In this document: piece by piece, positions 42,610 through 51,831 of the stretch
Layout of the letters: every line of letters begins with the position of its first letter
Numbering within the stretch: the stretch's first letter is position 1
Assembly: GCF_003610785.1 (NCBI RefSeq)
Contig: NZ_RAQQ01000028.1
Coordinates: 1 to 64,000 of the forward strand
Direction: 5' to 3'
Source of the DNA: Micromonospora globbae
GTDB lineage: Bacteria; Actinomycetota; Actinomycetes; Mycobacteriales; Micromonosporaceae
DNA: 64,000 nt
Position numbers and translations under genes: made by a program
The notes under the pieces: generated by a model
Told to the model about the DNA's origin: nothing
What the model saw: the letters and a program-made list of their open reading frames with translations, nothing else
Database searches by the model: none

Positions 42610-45600
42610 GTGAGGCCCACACTATCGAGGCGGCATCGTTCCACACTCACCCTTCTCCTCGCCCTCGCGGCGCTGGTGCTGCCCTCCGGGGTGGCCGTCG
42701 CGGCGCCGGCAGCCCAGGACCAGGCGCCGTTCGCCACCCCGTTGCGGGAGCTGGACAAGCCCGACCTGCAGCTGCGCCGGGTGGCCAGCATCGAAGGCCG
42801 ACACCATCGGATGATCTTCCATCACGCCACCTGGCGCGGCGGCGAGACCTACCTGCGCGAGATCCTGGTCCGCACCCGCGGTGGCTGGCTGCCGGTCACC
42901 GACGCGCAGCGACGCTTCGACGAGCAGTGGCTCGTGCTCAGCGGGGACGGCGGAACCCCCACCGACTACTACAGCTCCATGAACCCCGCCTGGGTCGGCT
43001 TCACCGACCTGAAGCAGGTCGACGGGCGGACGGTCGAGCTGCGGACCAGCGCGGCGGGCGCGCACGAGCTGACCGTCCGATGGTCGGTCGCGGGCGACAA
43101 CCCGGAGGCGTCCTGGACACTGACCGCCCGCCGCGCCGACCACTTCGTCGTCGGCTACCAGTCCCTCGACATCACCCCCTTCGCCGACGTCGACGAGGTG
43201 CTCTGCGGCAGCCGCCAGCACGCCCGCGTCGTCTACGGCGCCGAGGCACTGAGCGCGTGGGAACTGATGGCGCCGGCCTGCCTGATGGAACGCACCGTCG
43301 CGGGGCAGCAGGTCACCAGCGGGGTGTACGCGCCAGCCGAGGCGATCCCGTTCGAACACCAACGCGACGCCGGCGCGGACGGGCAGCCGTTCGGGATGAG
43401 CCTGCGCAACGACAGTGGGGGCGTGCAGCCCACCGCCTTCGCGCCACAGGTCGGCCGGCTCTCGCCCCTGCAGACCGGGCAACGGCACCAGTTCACCTTC
43501 GGCGTCTACGCCCGCCCCGCGACGATGTACCAGGCCTACACCCAGCTGGTACGCGACGAGTACGACTACTCCGCCTACCGGCGCAACATCCACGACACCT
43601 CGCTCACCGACACCGTGCACAACCTCGTCGACCTGGTGATGCAGGACTCCGACGCCGACGACAGCGAGACCTACCAGCGCTCGCTGTCGGGTTGGTGGGA
43701 CCGGGCCAAGGGCTTCGTGGACACCGAGAACGACCGGGCCGTGCGCACCGCCACCAGCGGCGTCCTGCTGGGCGCCTACTACCTCACCGGTGACCGGGAG
43801 CTCTACGACAAGCGGGCGCGACCGTCACTGGAGTACCAGGTGTCCCGCAACGGGATCGGCTGGACCCCGATCAAGGGCAACCCGGTCTACGGCGACACCA
43901 ACGCCTGGCGCGTCGCAAGCGTGGCCGGGGACGCCTCCACCCTCGTGCCGCTGTACGAGCAGACCCGAGGACAGGTGGCCGGCCTGCACGAACTGGCCCT
44001 GAAGTCGATCCAGGACAACCCGCGCAAGGACAGCCGGACGCCGGTGAGCACTCCGCTGGCGGCCTGGCGACTCACCGGCGACCCGGCCTACCTGACGGAG
44101 GCCAAGGCCGAGGCGGACCGCTACATCGCCGCCCAGATCGATCCCCCGTACACGACGAACATCGCCGAGAACGGCTTCCAGTTCAACTACTCCAAGGGTT
44201 GGATCGAGCTGCTGGAGCTGTACGAGGAGACCCACGAGAAGCGCTACCTCGACGCCGCCTACACCGAGGCGAAACGGTTCGTGACGCAGACCATGGTGCG
44301 CCCGGTCCCCGAGGGCACCGTCACCGTCAACGCCGATGGCTGGATCGACGCCCAGGTGGACCGGTGGAACCCCCGCGTGACCTACGACTACCCGAAGACG
44401 GACGTGCCGGCCGAGGAGGTGCCGGCCTGGATGGTCTCCACCAACGGCATGACCTTCGAACAGCTCAGCACGTACAAGATCGCGGCGGGTCGGGAGAACC
44501 CCGGCGGCGGCCTGGTGATGAACCCCATCTGGGCGCCGTTCCTGCTGCGCCTCGCCGCCCACACCGACGACCGGCTGCTCGCGGACGTGGCGCACAACCT
44601 CGTGGTCGGCCGCTTCACCAACTACCCCGGCTACTACTACCGGGAGTTCACCGCGGCCCAGATGCGCCCGGACTTCCCGCTGACCGGCCCGGCCGGACTC
44701 ACCTCCATCTACTACCACCACATCCCGGCGCAGCTCGGGCTGGCGATGGACTACCTGTTTTCCGAGCACACCTACCGCTCGAACGGCAAGATCAGCTTTC
44801 CGGCCGCCTTCGAGACCAACTACGTCTACTTCAAGTTCCACGTCTACGGACACCAGCCCGGCCAGTTCTACGGTGAGGACGGCGTCTGGCCGTACCTGCC
44901 CAAGGGCATCGTCGACGTCACCGACCCGCAACTGAACTGGATCACCGGGCACGGCAACGACAGCCTCTACGTCAGCCTGACGAACGAGGCCACGACGACC
45001 TCGCACAGCGTGGTGCGCTTCGATCCGACGATCAGCGGGGTGCAGCGCGACCGCGCGTACCAGGTCGAGGTCATCCGCGACAACGGCTCCCGGAGCGTCA
45101 CCACGATGCACGGCGCGACGCTACCGGTCACCGTGGCCGGCCGGGGCATCACCGCGCTCGTCGTGCGGGGCGTGCAGGTGCCGGGCGTGACGCATCAGGT
45201 CGGCGGCGAGCAGGCCGACGTCGGCCAGGACAGCTACCGCTTCGACGACGACAGCCCGATCGGGGCCGCCCGGGGCATGCTGCTGACCCGTCCGGACGAC
45301 AGCGGCTACGACGCGTACGTGCAGGCGGCCACCGAGGCCCCGGCGACCCTGCACTGGTCCACCGACGGCGGGGCCACCTGGCACCAGGTGGCTGACCGGA
45401 TCTACCCCAACGAGTGGACGATCCCGGTGGACGACGCCGGCGCGGCCTTCACGTACCGGATCAGCACCGACGCCGCCGGAACGGGCGAGGCCACCCTGCG
45501 CCTGCCGCCGGCGGTGACCGGCCACTGCCCCACCGAGACGCCGGTCTGCGGCGCGGTGACCCCCGCCTCGCCGCACACCACACCGGGCGACACTCTGGGC

Positions 45601-47295
45601 GTCACCGTGACCGTCCGCAACGACGGCCCGGCTGCCCTGGTGGACCCGACCGTCGCCCTCCACCTCCCGGCGGGCTGGTCGGCCCGGCCGGCGGGACAGC
45701 AACCGTCCACCGTGCCCGCCGGGACCGCGGCGACCTGGCGCTACGACCTGTCGGTCGCGCCCGACGCCGCTCCCGGCACGGTCGCGCTGGCGACGACGGC
45801 GAGCTGGCGCGGCGGCGAGGTCGCGCTCACGGCGGGACGGCTCACCGTCCGGCCACCCACCCGGCTGAGCGCTCTGGTCGCGGCACCGGCGGAACTCGCC
45901 GAACCGGGTGACGCCACCACGGTCACCGCCAGCGTGCTCAACGTCGGCCCGACCACCGCCCGCGGCACGCTGCGCCTGACACCGCCGGCCGGCTGGACGG
46001 TCACCCCGGCGAGCGTGTCCTACGAGGTCGCCGCGCGCGGCGAAGGAGCGTACCGCTTCACCCTCACCTCACCCGCCACCGCCGCACGCGACCAGACGTA
46101 CCGGGTGAGCGCGGCGCTGGACACCGGCGCCGAGGCCACCGCACAGGTACGGATCGCCAGCGAGGACATCATCGTCACCCCGCAGGACATCCGCCCCCGG
46201 TACACCGAGACCGGTGAGTGGCTGGCCAGCGGCCTGGCCGGGTACAACGGGATCCCGTCGCGCTACAGCGCGGAGGGCAAGCTCGGCGGCACGGCGACCT
46301 GGCGGCCGATCGTGCCCGAGGCCGGGTGGTACGAGGTCGCCGTCTGGTACCCGTCAAACAACGAGACCACCACCGAGGCCGACTACGTGGTGCACCACCG
46401 CGACGGTGACACTCCGGTACGGGTCGATCAGCAGCAGGACCCCCGCACGTGGCGGGTCCTCGGGACCTTCCCGTTCACCGCCGGCGAGGAGGGCTTCGTC
46501 CGGCTCGTCGTCGACGATCCGGCCTACCACCGGGTCAGCGCCGTCCGGTTGCGGCCGGTGGATCCGGACGCGGTACGGCCGCGGATCACCGGGCTCGCCG
46601 CCGAACCGGTGCCGGCGCCCGGCGGCAGCACCACGGTCACGGCGACCATCACCGCGTCCTCGATGGCGGGCGCGACCGGCTGCGCCACCCTCGCCCTGCC
46701 GGACGGGTGGCGCAGCACCCCCGCCTCCATCCCGGTCGCCCTCGCACCGAACGCCGCACAGCAGGTCAGCTTCACCGCGACGGCGCCGCCCGACGCCACG
46801 GTCGGCGCGCTGCACGAGGTGGCCCTGCACGGTGCCGGGGCGGTGGACCGGATCGCCGTGCCGGTCGGGACGCCCGATCCGGCGCGGGCGGTCGTCGTCG
46901 ACGACGGCCAGCCCGGCTACACCGAGGAAGGCACGTGGAGTGCCAGCACGCTCAAGGGGTACGCCGGCAGCACCACCCGGTTCGCCAGCGGTGGCACGGC
47001 CGCCGTGGCGACGTGGCGACCGACGCTGCCGGCCGGCCGGTACCGGGTCAGCGTCTGGTATCCGACCAACGCCACCACCACCACGGCGGCCACCTACCGG
47101 GTCGTGCACACGACCGGCACCGCCACCCTCACCGTCGACCAGACCACCGACGCCGGGCAATGGCGGGTGCTGGGCGTGTGGGACCTCGACCCGACCACCG
47201 CCGCGGTGAGTCTCTCGGCGCAGCAGAGCGGGCATCACCGGGCCGACGCCGTCCGGTTCGAACCGGTCGCCCCGGCCGGCGAGCCGGACTGCTGA
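42604..47295 (+). CDS. Large secreted carbohydrate-active enzyme of unrecognised catalytic family
   Basis: A 1563-residue exported protein. A signal peptide (residues 1-35, LTLLLALAALVLPSGVAVAA) leads into a beta-sandwich (about 40-310), then an alpha-helical toroid-like part (about 320-720; NYSKGWIELLELYEETHEKR, PGYYYREF, IYYHHIPAQLGLAMDYLF) and a beta-rich cap to about 870. The C-terminal third has three NEW3-like Ig modules alternating with two golvesin/xanthan-lyase-type modules (about 1190-1310 and 1425-1560; TATWRP...GWYEVAVWYPSNN and ATWRP...GRYRVSVWYPTN). The fold order fits polysaccharide lyases or GH enzymes with (alpha/alpha) barrels acting on uronate or rhamnose-containing glycans, but I cannot name a family or active site. 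Confidence 0.8.
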   Translation: MDVRPTLSRRHRSTLTLLLALAALVLPSGVAVAAPAAQDQAPFATPLRELDKPDLQLRRVASIEGRHHRMIFHHATWRGGETYLREILVRTRGGWLPVTDAQRRFDEQWLVLSGDGGTPTDYYSSMNPAWVGFTDLKQVDGRTVELRTSAAGAHELTVRWSVAGDNPEASWTLTARRADHFVVGYQSLDITPFADVDEVLCGSRQHARVVYGAEALSAWELMAPACLMERTVAGQQVTSGVYAPAEAIPFEHQRDAGADGQPFGMSLRNDSGGVQPTAFAPQVGRLSPLQTGQRHQFTFGVYARPATMYQAYTQLVRDEYDYSAYRRNIHDTSLTDTVHNLVDLVMQDSDADDSETYQRSLSGWWDRAKGFVDTENDRAVRTATSGVLLGAYYLTGDRELYDKRARPSLEYQVSRNGIGWTPIKGNPVYGDTNAWRVASVAGDASTLVPLYEQTRGQVAGLHELALKSIQDNPRKDSRTPVSTPLAAWRLTGDPAYLTEAKAEADRYIAAQIDPPYTTNIAENGFQFNYSKGWIELLELYEETHEKRYLDAAYTEAKRFVTQTMVRPVPEGTVTVNADGWIDAQVDRWNPRVTYDYPKTDVPAEEVPAWMVSTNGMTFEQLSTYKIAAGRENPGGGLVMNPIWAPFLLRLAAHTDDRLLADVAHNLVVGRFTNYPGYYYREFTAAQMRPDFPLTGPAGLTSIYYHHIPAQLGLAMDYLFSEHTYRSNGKISFPAAFETNYVYFKFHVYGHQPGQFYGEDGVWPYLPKGIVDVTDPQLNWITGHGNDSLYVSLTNEATTTSHSVVRFDPTISGVQRDRAYQVEVIRDNGSRSVTTMHGATLPVTVAGRGITALVVRGVQVPGVTHQVGGEQADVGQDSYRFDDDSPIGAARGMLLTRPDDSGYDAYVQAATEAPATLHWSTDGGATWHQVADRIYPNEWTIPVDDAGAAFTYRISTDAAGTGEATLRLPPAVTGHCPTETPVCGAVTPASPHTTPGDTLGVTVTVRNDGPAALVDPTVALHLPAGWSARPAGQQPSTVPAGTAATWRYDLSVAPDAAPGTVALATTASWRGGEVALTAGRLTVRPPTRLSALVAAPAELAEPGDATTVTASVLNVGPTTARGTLRLTPPAGWTVTPASVSYEVAARGEGAYRFTLTSPATAARDQTYRVSAALDTGAEATAQVRIASEDIIVTPQDIRPRYTETGEWLASGLAGYNGIPSRYSAEGKLGGTATWRPIVPEAGWYEVAVWYPSNNETTTEADYVVHHRDGDTPVRVDQQQDPRTWRVLGTFPFTAGEEGFVRLVVDDPAYHRVSAVRLRPVDPDAVRPRITGLAAEPVPAPGGSTTVTATITASSMAGATGCATLALPDGWRSTPASIPVALAPNAAQQVSFTATAPPDATVGALHEVALHGAGAVDRIAVPVGTPDPARAVVVDDGQPGYTEEGTWSASTLKGYAGSTTRFASGGTAAVATWRPTLPAGRYRVSVWYPTNATTTTAATYRVVHTTGTATLTVDQTTDAGQWRVLGVWDLDPTTAAVSLSAQQSGHHRADAVRFEPVAPAGEPDC

Positions 47296-47296
47296 G

Positions 47297-47338
47297 AAGC
47301 GGCGTGGGCCGTCGGCCGGCCGACGGCCCACGCCGCTT
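47297..47338 (+). terminator. 42-bp perfect palindrome after the enzyme gene
   Basis: Two 21-nt arms without a spacer (47297-47317 and 47318-47338), starting 1 bp after the stop. In RNA it folds to a very strong stem and separates the enzyme gene from the IclR gene. Confidence 0.75.
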
Positions 47339-47360
47339 GGCGATGTATGATCCGTAATCT

Positions 47361-47372
47361 GGATTGCACTCC
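47361..47372 (+). promoter_or_regulatory. Possible IclR autoregulatory site
   Basis: GGATTGCACTCC is a 12-bp palindrome except for one base pair, 21 bp before the preferred IclR start, and contains the ATTGCA element found in the two neighbouring promoters. Weak evidence from pattern alone. Confidence 0.35.
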
Positions 47373-47393
47373 TACGTTCTGAGGATGGGCGGA

Positions 47394-48206
47394 ATGCCAC
47401 GCTCCACCACCCGCGAAGTCGGCGGCGGCACGCAGAGTGTCGAGCGCGCCCTGTCGCTGCTGCGCGCGTTCACCGAGGAGCACCCGGAGCGGCGTGTGTC
47501 CGAACTGGTCCAGCTCACCGGGCTGGGACAGTCGACCGTCTCCCGGCTGGTCGGGACGCTCGAGGCGCTCGGCTTCGTCACCCACGACCAGCGCAGCGGC
47601 CTCTACCGCATCGGGCCCACGGTGGTCGCCCTGGCGGGCGTCGCCCTCAACCAGTCGACGGTGCACCGGCAGGCCCGGCAGGTCGCCCAGACCCTCGCCC
47701 AGGAGTTGGGCCTCGGCGCGAACGTCGCCGAACGCCACGACACCGAACTGTTCTACCTGTGCAACTTCGAAGGGCGGCTCGCGCCGCGCTCGTTCACCCT
47801 GGTCGGTCGTGGCGGCCCGCTGCACGCCACCGCCCTGGGCAAGGCGCTGCTGTCGGATCTGACCGCCGACGAGATCCGATCCCTGATCGGCAGCCAGTAC
47901 CCGGCGTACACCCCGAGGACCATCGCCGACCTGGACGGCCTGCTCGCCGCGATCACCGAAGGACGCGGCCGCGGCTACGCCACCGAACTGGAGGAGCTGG
48001 CCTTCGGCCGGGCCTGCCTGGCCGCCCCGATCCGGGACCGCTCCGGAAAGGTCGTGGCGGCCCTGTCGGTCTCCGGCCCGCTGTCGGCGATGGATCTGCC
48101 CCGCCGCCAGGACGAACTCGCCATGAAGGTCATCGAGTACGCCGACCAGATCTCCACCGGGCTCGGCTACCACGCCACCGCCGCGCCGCTGTCGGCCGTC
48201 GGCTGA
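47394..48206 (+). CDS. IclR-family regulator of the sugar-acid locus
   Basis: A 270-residue IclR protein: winged HTH (residues about 15-75; SELVQLTGLGQSTVSRLVGT) and GAF-like effector domain (ALGKALLSDLTADEIRSLIG; AAPIRDRSGKVVAALSVSGP). ATG 47394 has GAGG 9 nt before it; ATG 47385 is an alternative. Central position between the enzyme and the catabolic operons, and the known use of IclR proteins in uronate and aromatic catabolism (KdgR type), suggest it responds to a 2-keto-3-deoxy acid intermediate; inference. Confidence 0.88.
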   Translation: MPRSTTREVGGGTQSVERALSLLRAFTEEHPERRVSELVQLTGLGQSTVSRLVGTLEALGFVTHDQRSGLYRIGPTVVALAGVALNQSTVHRQARQVAQTLAQELGLGANVAERHDTELFYLCNFEGRLAPRSFTLVGRGGPLHATALGKALLSDLTADEIRSLIGSQYPAYTPRTIADLDGLLAAITEGRGRGYATELEELAFGRACLAAPIRDRSGKVVAALSVSGPLSAMDLPRRQDELAMKVIEYADQISTGLGYHATAAPLSAVG

Positions 48207-48253
48207 GCCCGGGCGGCCCATCCCACCGCCCGTCCCACGGCCAGCACCCGGCG

Positions 48254-48288
48254 CCGCGCGCCGCTCCCCGGCAGGGAGCGGCGCGCGG
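48254..48288. terminator. Bidirectional terminator between IclR gene and the second operon
   Basis: A perfect 15-bp GC stem (48254-48268 with 48274-48288), 5-nt loop, between convergent units. Confidence 0.72.
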
Positions 48289-48293
48289 TCGTG

Positions 48294-48407
48294 TCATACC
48301 ACCGCCGGTGCGGCCAGCGTCCAGATCGCGGTCGAGTCGGGAATCCGGCCGTAGCGAGCGGCGACGCCGGCCAGTGAGCTGGCGAACCGACGAAGAGGCG
48401 CGCTCAT
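48294..48407 (-). CDS. 37-residue ORF coupled to the YesL-like gene
   Basis: A small ORF (MSAPLRRFASSLAGVAARYG... ending AAPAVV) whose ATG overlaps the TGA of the YesL-like gene by 4 bp. It stops 5 bp before the operon's terminator hairpin. The N-terminal half is basic and amphipathic, the rest moderately hydrophobic. It may be a genuine small protein, the stub of a truncated gene, or fortuitous; the ATGA junction, repeated at other junctions of the operon, favours the first. I do not recognise the sequence. Confidence 0.45.
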   Translation of the reverse strand: MSAPLRRFASSLAGVAARYGRIPDSTAIWTLAAPAVV

Positions 48408-49039
48408 TCGGCTTCCCCTGCTCTGGTGACAGGTGCCGGGAGCACGTCGAAGATTCGCGCGGCGACCAGCGTGATCAGTGCCGCCGGCACGCTGGGCAGG
48501 AAGAACGGGACGGCGACCGGCACGGCGACGAGCATCGCCGCGACAAGCACGGCCACCGTCGCCCCCAACCCAACCGTCCACAGCGGAGCTTTCGCGGCCG
48601 TCAGCGCGGCGATCCGCCACGCGGCGGTGGCCGGCACGTCGAAGTGCGCCAGCACCGCGGGCAGGTAGGCCAACACCGCCAGATACACCACAGCGAGCAC
48701 GGCCACCGCGGCGGCGAGCGGGGTGCCTCGCGCGGCGAGCAGGTAGAACGCGAACACCCACACGGTCAGCAGCGGGAGGCCCAGCCGGAGCTGCGCGCGT
48801 GCGAACTCCGCCCGCCAGTGCCGCCAGAAGTCGCGCCACGGCCGCGGATGCCGGCCCCGCTGGTAGTCGCGCACCAGCGCGAAGAGCGCGACGGTGGCCG
48901 GGGACAGGCCGGCGACCACTCCCCCGGCGAGCACCCCGGCCAGCCACAACAGGTTCAGCCCGGCCAGCCGGGGCGGCCAGTCCAGCAGCCGGTAGAGGCG
49001 GGCGAACCGCCCGCCGACCGGCACGTCCTTGCTGGTCAC
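48404..49039 (-). CDS. YesL-like (DUF624) membrane protein
   Basis: A 211-residue protein with about five hydrophobic helices; LYRLLDWPPRLAGLNLLWLA near the N-terminus and ATVALFALVRDYQRGRHPRP match DUF624/YesL. YesL homologues accompany sugar ABC transporters and rhamnogalacturonan-type loci. GTG 49039 overlaps the SDR stop by 4 bp (GTGA). Confidence 0.82.
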   Translation of the reverse strand: MTSKDVPVGGRFARLYRLLDWPPRLAGLNLLWLAGVLAGGVVAGLSPATVALFALVRDYQRGRHPRPWRDFWRHWRAEFARAQLRLGLPLLTVWVFAFYLLAARGTPLAAAVAVLAVVYLAVLAYLPAVLAHFDVPATAAWRIAALTAAKAPLWTVGLGATVAVLVAAMLVAVPVAVPFFLPSVPAALITLVAARIFDVLPAPVTRAGEAE

Positions 49040-49764
49040 GGGGCCAGCTCGGCCAGGCGCTTGCGCAGGTCCGCCCGCACGAACGCGGCCGGTGAGGCGA
49101 TCGACAGTCCCCCGTCGACCGGCAGCACCACGCCGGTGATGCCGCTGGCGGCCTCGGAGGCGAGGAAGTGCACCGCGGCGGCGACCTCGTCCGGGCGCAG
49201 CGTCCGCCCGATCGGGTAACCGCCGGCGGCGTCGGGCAGCCGCTCGCCGCCGACCATGCCCGGCGCCACCGCGTTGACCCGGATCCCCCGCGCGCCGTAG
49301 TCCAGCGCGACCTGGCGTACCAGGGCCTCCACCGCCCCCTTGGCGGCGGCGTACGCGGCCACCCAGGGGGCGGCCAGGAACGCGTTGACCGAGGAGACGG
49401 CGACCACCGCGGCACCGGGCGCCAGCAGCGGCAGCGCCGCGCGCAGCGGAAAGAAGAGGGTGTCCAGGCAGCCGGCCAGGGCGGCACGCCACTGCGCGTC
49501 GCTGGTGGCGTGGGCCGGGGCGATGGGCATCGCCCCGGCGGCGGCGACCAGCACGTCCAGCCCGCCCAACCGGTCCCGTGCCGTCTCGACCGCGGCGGCG
49601 GCGCCGTCCGCGGTCGCACAATCGCCGGTCAGGTCGGCCAGCAGGCTCGGCTCGCCGGCGGGTTCCAGACCGTAACCGACGACCCGGTCCCCGGCGGCGG
49701 CGAAGCGGGCCGCGACGGCCCGGCCGATCGGGGTCGACGCGCCGATCAGCAGGACACGCCTCAT
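49036..49764 (-). CDS. Classical SDR oxidoreductase of the sugar-acid operon
   Basis: A 242-residue classical short-chain dehydrogenase: LLIGASTPIGRAVA (cofactor), Ser in VAVSSVNAFLAAP, Tyr and Lys in YAAAKGAVEALV, PGMVGGERLP and the C-terminal VLPVDGGLSI. It probably oxidises or reduces a sugar or keto-acid intermediate. It is linked to both neighbours by 4-bp overlaps (49036-49039 and 49761-49764). Confidence 0.9.
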   Translation of the reverse strand: MRRVLLIGASTPIGRAVAARFAAAGDRVVGYGLEPAGEPSLLADLTGDCATADGAAAAVETARDRLGGLDVLVAAAGAMPIAPAHATSDAQWRAALAGCLDTLFFPLRAALPLLAPGAAVVAVSSVNAFLAAPWVAAYAAAKGAVEALVRQVALDYGARGIRVNAVAPGMVGGERLPDAAGGYPIGRTLRPDEVAAAVHFLASEAASGITGVVLPVDGGLSIASPAAFVRADLRKRLAELAP

Positions 49765-50900
49765 CGCGTCGTCCACGTGCTGTACCGGGCGACCGCCTCG
49801 GGGTCCACCGACACCCCCAGCCCGGGCCCGGTGGGCAGCGGGATCCCGGTCGGCGTCGCCTCGATCGGCACGGTGAGGATCGTGTTGACCAGGTTGAACA
49901 GGGTCGGATGCCACTCGAAGGCGACCAGGTTGGCGCAGGCGGCGGCGACGTGCAGACCGGCGGCGAGGGCGAGCCCGAGCCCGGCCGAGTGGTGCGGGGC
50001 CACGCCCAGGTGGTGCGTCTCGGCGTACTGGGCGATCGCCAGTCCCTCGGTGATGCCGGTGCGGCCGATGTCCGGTTGCAGCAGGCCCACCGCCCGGGCC
50101 GTCACGAACGGCGCGAACTCCCAGCGGTGCCGCAGGCTCTCCCCCAGCGCCACCGGCACGTCGATGCGCGCGGCAAGGTCCGCGTGACCGGCGACGTCCT
50201 CGAAGGCCAGCGGCATCTCGAAGAACCAGGCGTCCCGGTCGTCCAGGCCGCGGCCGAGCCGCACCGCGTCGGGCAGTGCGTAGACGCCGTGTACGTCCAC
50301 GGCCACCCGCAGGTCGGGGTGGACCTCGCGCAGCGCCGACACGGTCGCCAGGTCCGCGTCGACGCCGTGGCCGAGACCCACCTTGATCCGACGGACCCCG
50401 CGGGCCACCCAGTCCCGGGCCTGAGCGACCCGGTCGGCGTCCGCGCGGCCGGGCAGCCCGGACACGTACGTCGGGACCGTGTCGTGGAAGGCGCCGCCGA
50501 GCAGCTCGACAACGGGACGGCCGGCGAGCTTGCCAGCGAGGTCCCACAGCGCGATGTCCACCGCCGCGATCGCGTCGGCCTGGTGGCCGCCGAGGTGACC
50601 GCGCTCGCGCATCAGGTCGCCGAGCTGGTGACGAAGCGGGCGCACCCGACGGGGGTCCGCGCCGACGAGCACCGGCGCCAACAGCCGGCGGACGATCTCG
50701 CCGGGTACCTCGGGTGCGACCGGAGCAAGCGCCTCGCCCCAGCCGGTCGTGCCGTCGTCCGCGGTCAGCCGGACCACGAGGGTCTCCCGGTGGTTGCCGT
50801 ACACGCTGGGCCAGGGCGGCTGGGTGGCGTACGCCCGCGCTGCGCCATCTGCCCGAGGTATCGCCAGGGGAAAGACGTCCACCGAAACGATCTTCGTCAT
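49761..50900 (-). CDS. Enolase-superfamily protein A (MR-like, K-x-G variant)
   Basis: A 379-residue MR/MLE protein. The capping domain ends near ERGHLGGHQADAIAAVDIAL (residues 100-118). Metal ligands: Asp202 (VAVDVHG), Glu228 (WFFEMPL) and Glu254 (ALGESLRHR). The His-Asp dyad is Asp277 (LQPDIGRTG) and His303/304 (APHHSAGLG). The usual catalytic K-x-K reads Lys173-Val-Gly175, so the second acid/base Lys is missing. Dehydratases that use only the His-Asp dyad fit. Paralogue of the protein at 51828; product unknown. Confidence 0.85.
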   Translation of the reverse strand: MTKIVSVDVFPLAIPRADGAARAYATQPPWPSVYGNHRETLVVRLTADDGTTGWGEALAPVAPEVPGEIVRRLLAPVLVGADPRRVRPLRHQLGDLMRERGHLGGHQADAIAAVDIALWDLAGKLAGRPVVELLGGAFHDTVPTYVSGLPGRADADRVAQARDWVARGVRRIKVGLGHGVDADLATVSALREVHPDLRVAVDVHGVYALPDAVRLGRGLDDRDAWFFEMPLAFEDVAGHADLAARIDVPVALGESLRHRWEFAPFVTARAVGLLQPDIGRTGITEGLAIAQYAETHHLGVAPHHSAGLGLALAAGLHVAAACANLVAFEWHPTLFNLVNTILTVPIEATPTGIPLPTGPGLGVSVDPEAVARYSTWTTR

Positions 50901-50913
50901 GATCGTCAGCCTC

Positions 50914-51831
50914 TCACGATCGCCAGGCCGGCAGGGGGGTGTGCGCCAGGATCGCGTCCAGCGCGGCGCGGCTGCCGGCGTCCAGCGGCAGGGCCGGGTC
51001 GCGGACGAAGGCGGAGTCGATGATGCCCCGGCGCACCAGCACCTCCTTGTGCACGGCCCACGCCAGGCGGGGTTGCAGTCCGAACCGGACCAGCGGCAGC
51101 AGATGGTTGAACCCGGCGTGCGCCGCCTCCTGCCGGCCGGCGCGCCAGTCGGCCAGGATCGGCGCGAGCACGTCGGTGAACTCGCAGGCGGGCATCGTGC
51201 CGACGGCGCCGCGGGCGTACTCCTCGAGCACGAAGAAGGCGTTCTGGCCGCCGAGGACGTCGAAGTCGCCGTCGGTGGCGGTCACCACCTCCCCCACCTT
51301 GGGTGCGGTGGGTTGGGTCTCCACCTTCACCGACTCGACCCCGGGCAGCTTGCTCAGCTGCACGATCAGCGGGACCGGCATCGTCACCCCGGTCGTGGCC
51401 GGGGCATCCTGCACCATCACGTGTAGTCCGCTGGTCTCGGCGAGCGTGCCGTAGAAGTCGACGAGCTGGTTGCCGGCGGGCTTGGCCAGGTAGGGAGGCA
51501 GCACCATCAGGGCGTCCGCGCCGCCGTCGCGGGCCGCCAGCGCCAGCTCGACGGCGGTGGCCGTGCTGGTGCCGTTGATCCCGGCGACGAGCGGCACGTC
51601 GGGGCCGGCGATCGCCCGGGTTTCGGCCAGGATCGTGGCGCGCTCGGCGGCGGTGAGTGCGAACCCCTCGCTGGCCATGCCGAAGACGGCGAGTCCGTCG
51701 ACGCCGGCCGCGAGCTGGAACTCCACCAGCCGGCGCAGGCTCGGTACGTCCAACGCGCCGGCGTCGTCGAACGGGGTGGCGAGGATGGGGATCAGCCCGC
51801 GTACGCGGGCCCGGGGTGCGAGGGTGCTCAA
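50914..51831 (-). CDS. DHDPS/NAL-family aldolase or dehydratase
   Basis: A 305-residue (beta/alpha)8 class I lyase: LIPILATPFDDAGALDVPSL, FGMASEGFALTAAER (GTxGE-like loop) and Schiff-base Lys169 (VESVKVET). The tyrosine of the family YNxP motif is replaced by Asp142-Ala-Pro (VQDAPATTG), seen in some 2-keto-3-deoxy-acid lyases. TTG 51831 is preceded by GGAGGAAC and overlaps the enolase stop by 4 bp (TTGA). It likely cleaves the 2-keto-3-deoxy acid made by the enolases. Confidence 0.85.
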   Translation of the reverse strand: MSTLAPRARVRGLIPILATPFDDAGALDVPSLRRLVEFQLAAGVDGLAVFGMASEGFALTAAERATILAETRAIAGPDVPLVAGINGTSTATAVELALAARDGGADALMVLPPYLAKPAGNQLVDFYGTLAETSGLHVMVQDAPATTGVTMPVPLIVQLSKLPGVESVKVETQPTAPKVGEVVTATDGDFDVLGGQNAFFVLEEYARGAVGTMPACEFTDVLAPILADWRAGRQEAAHAGFNHLLPLVRFGLQPRLAWAVHKEVLVRRGIIDSAFVRDPALPLDAGSRAALDAILAHTPLPAWRS

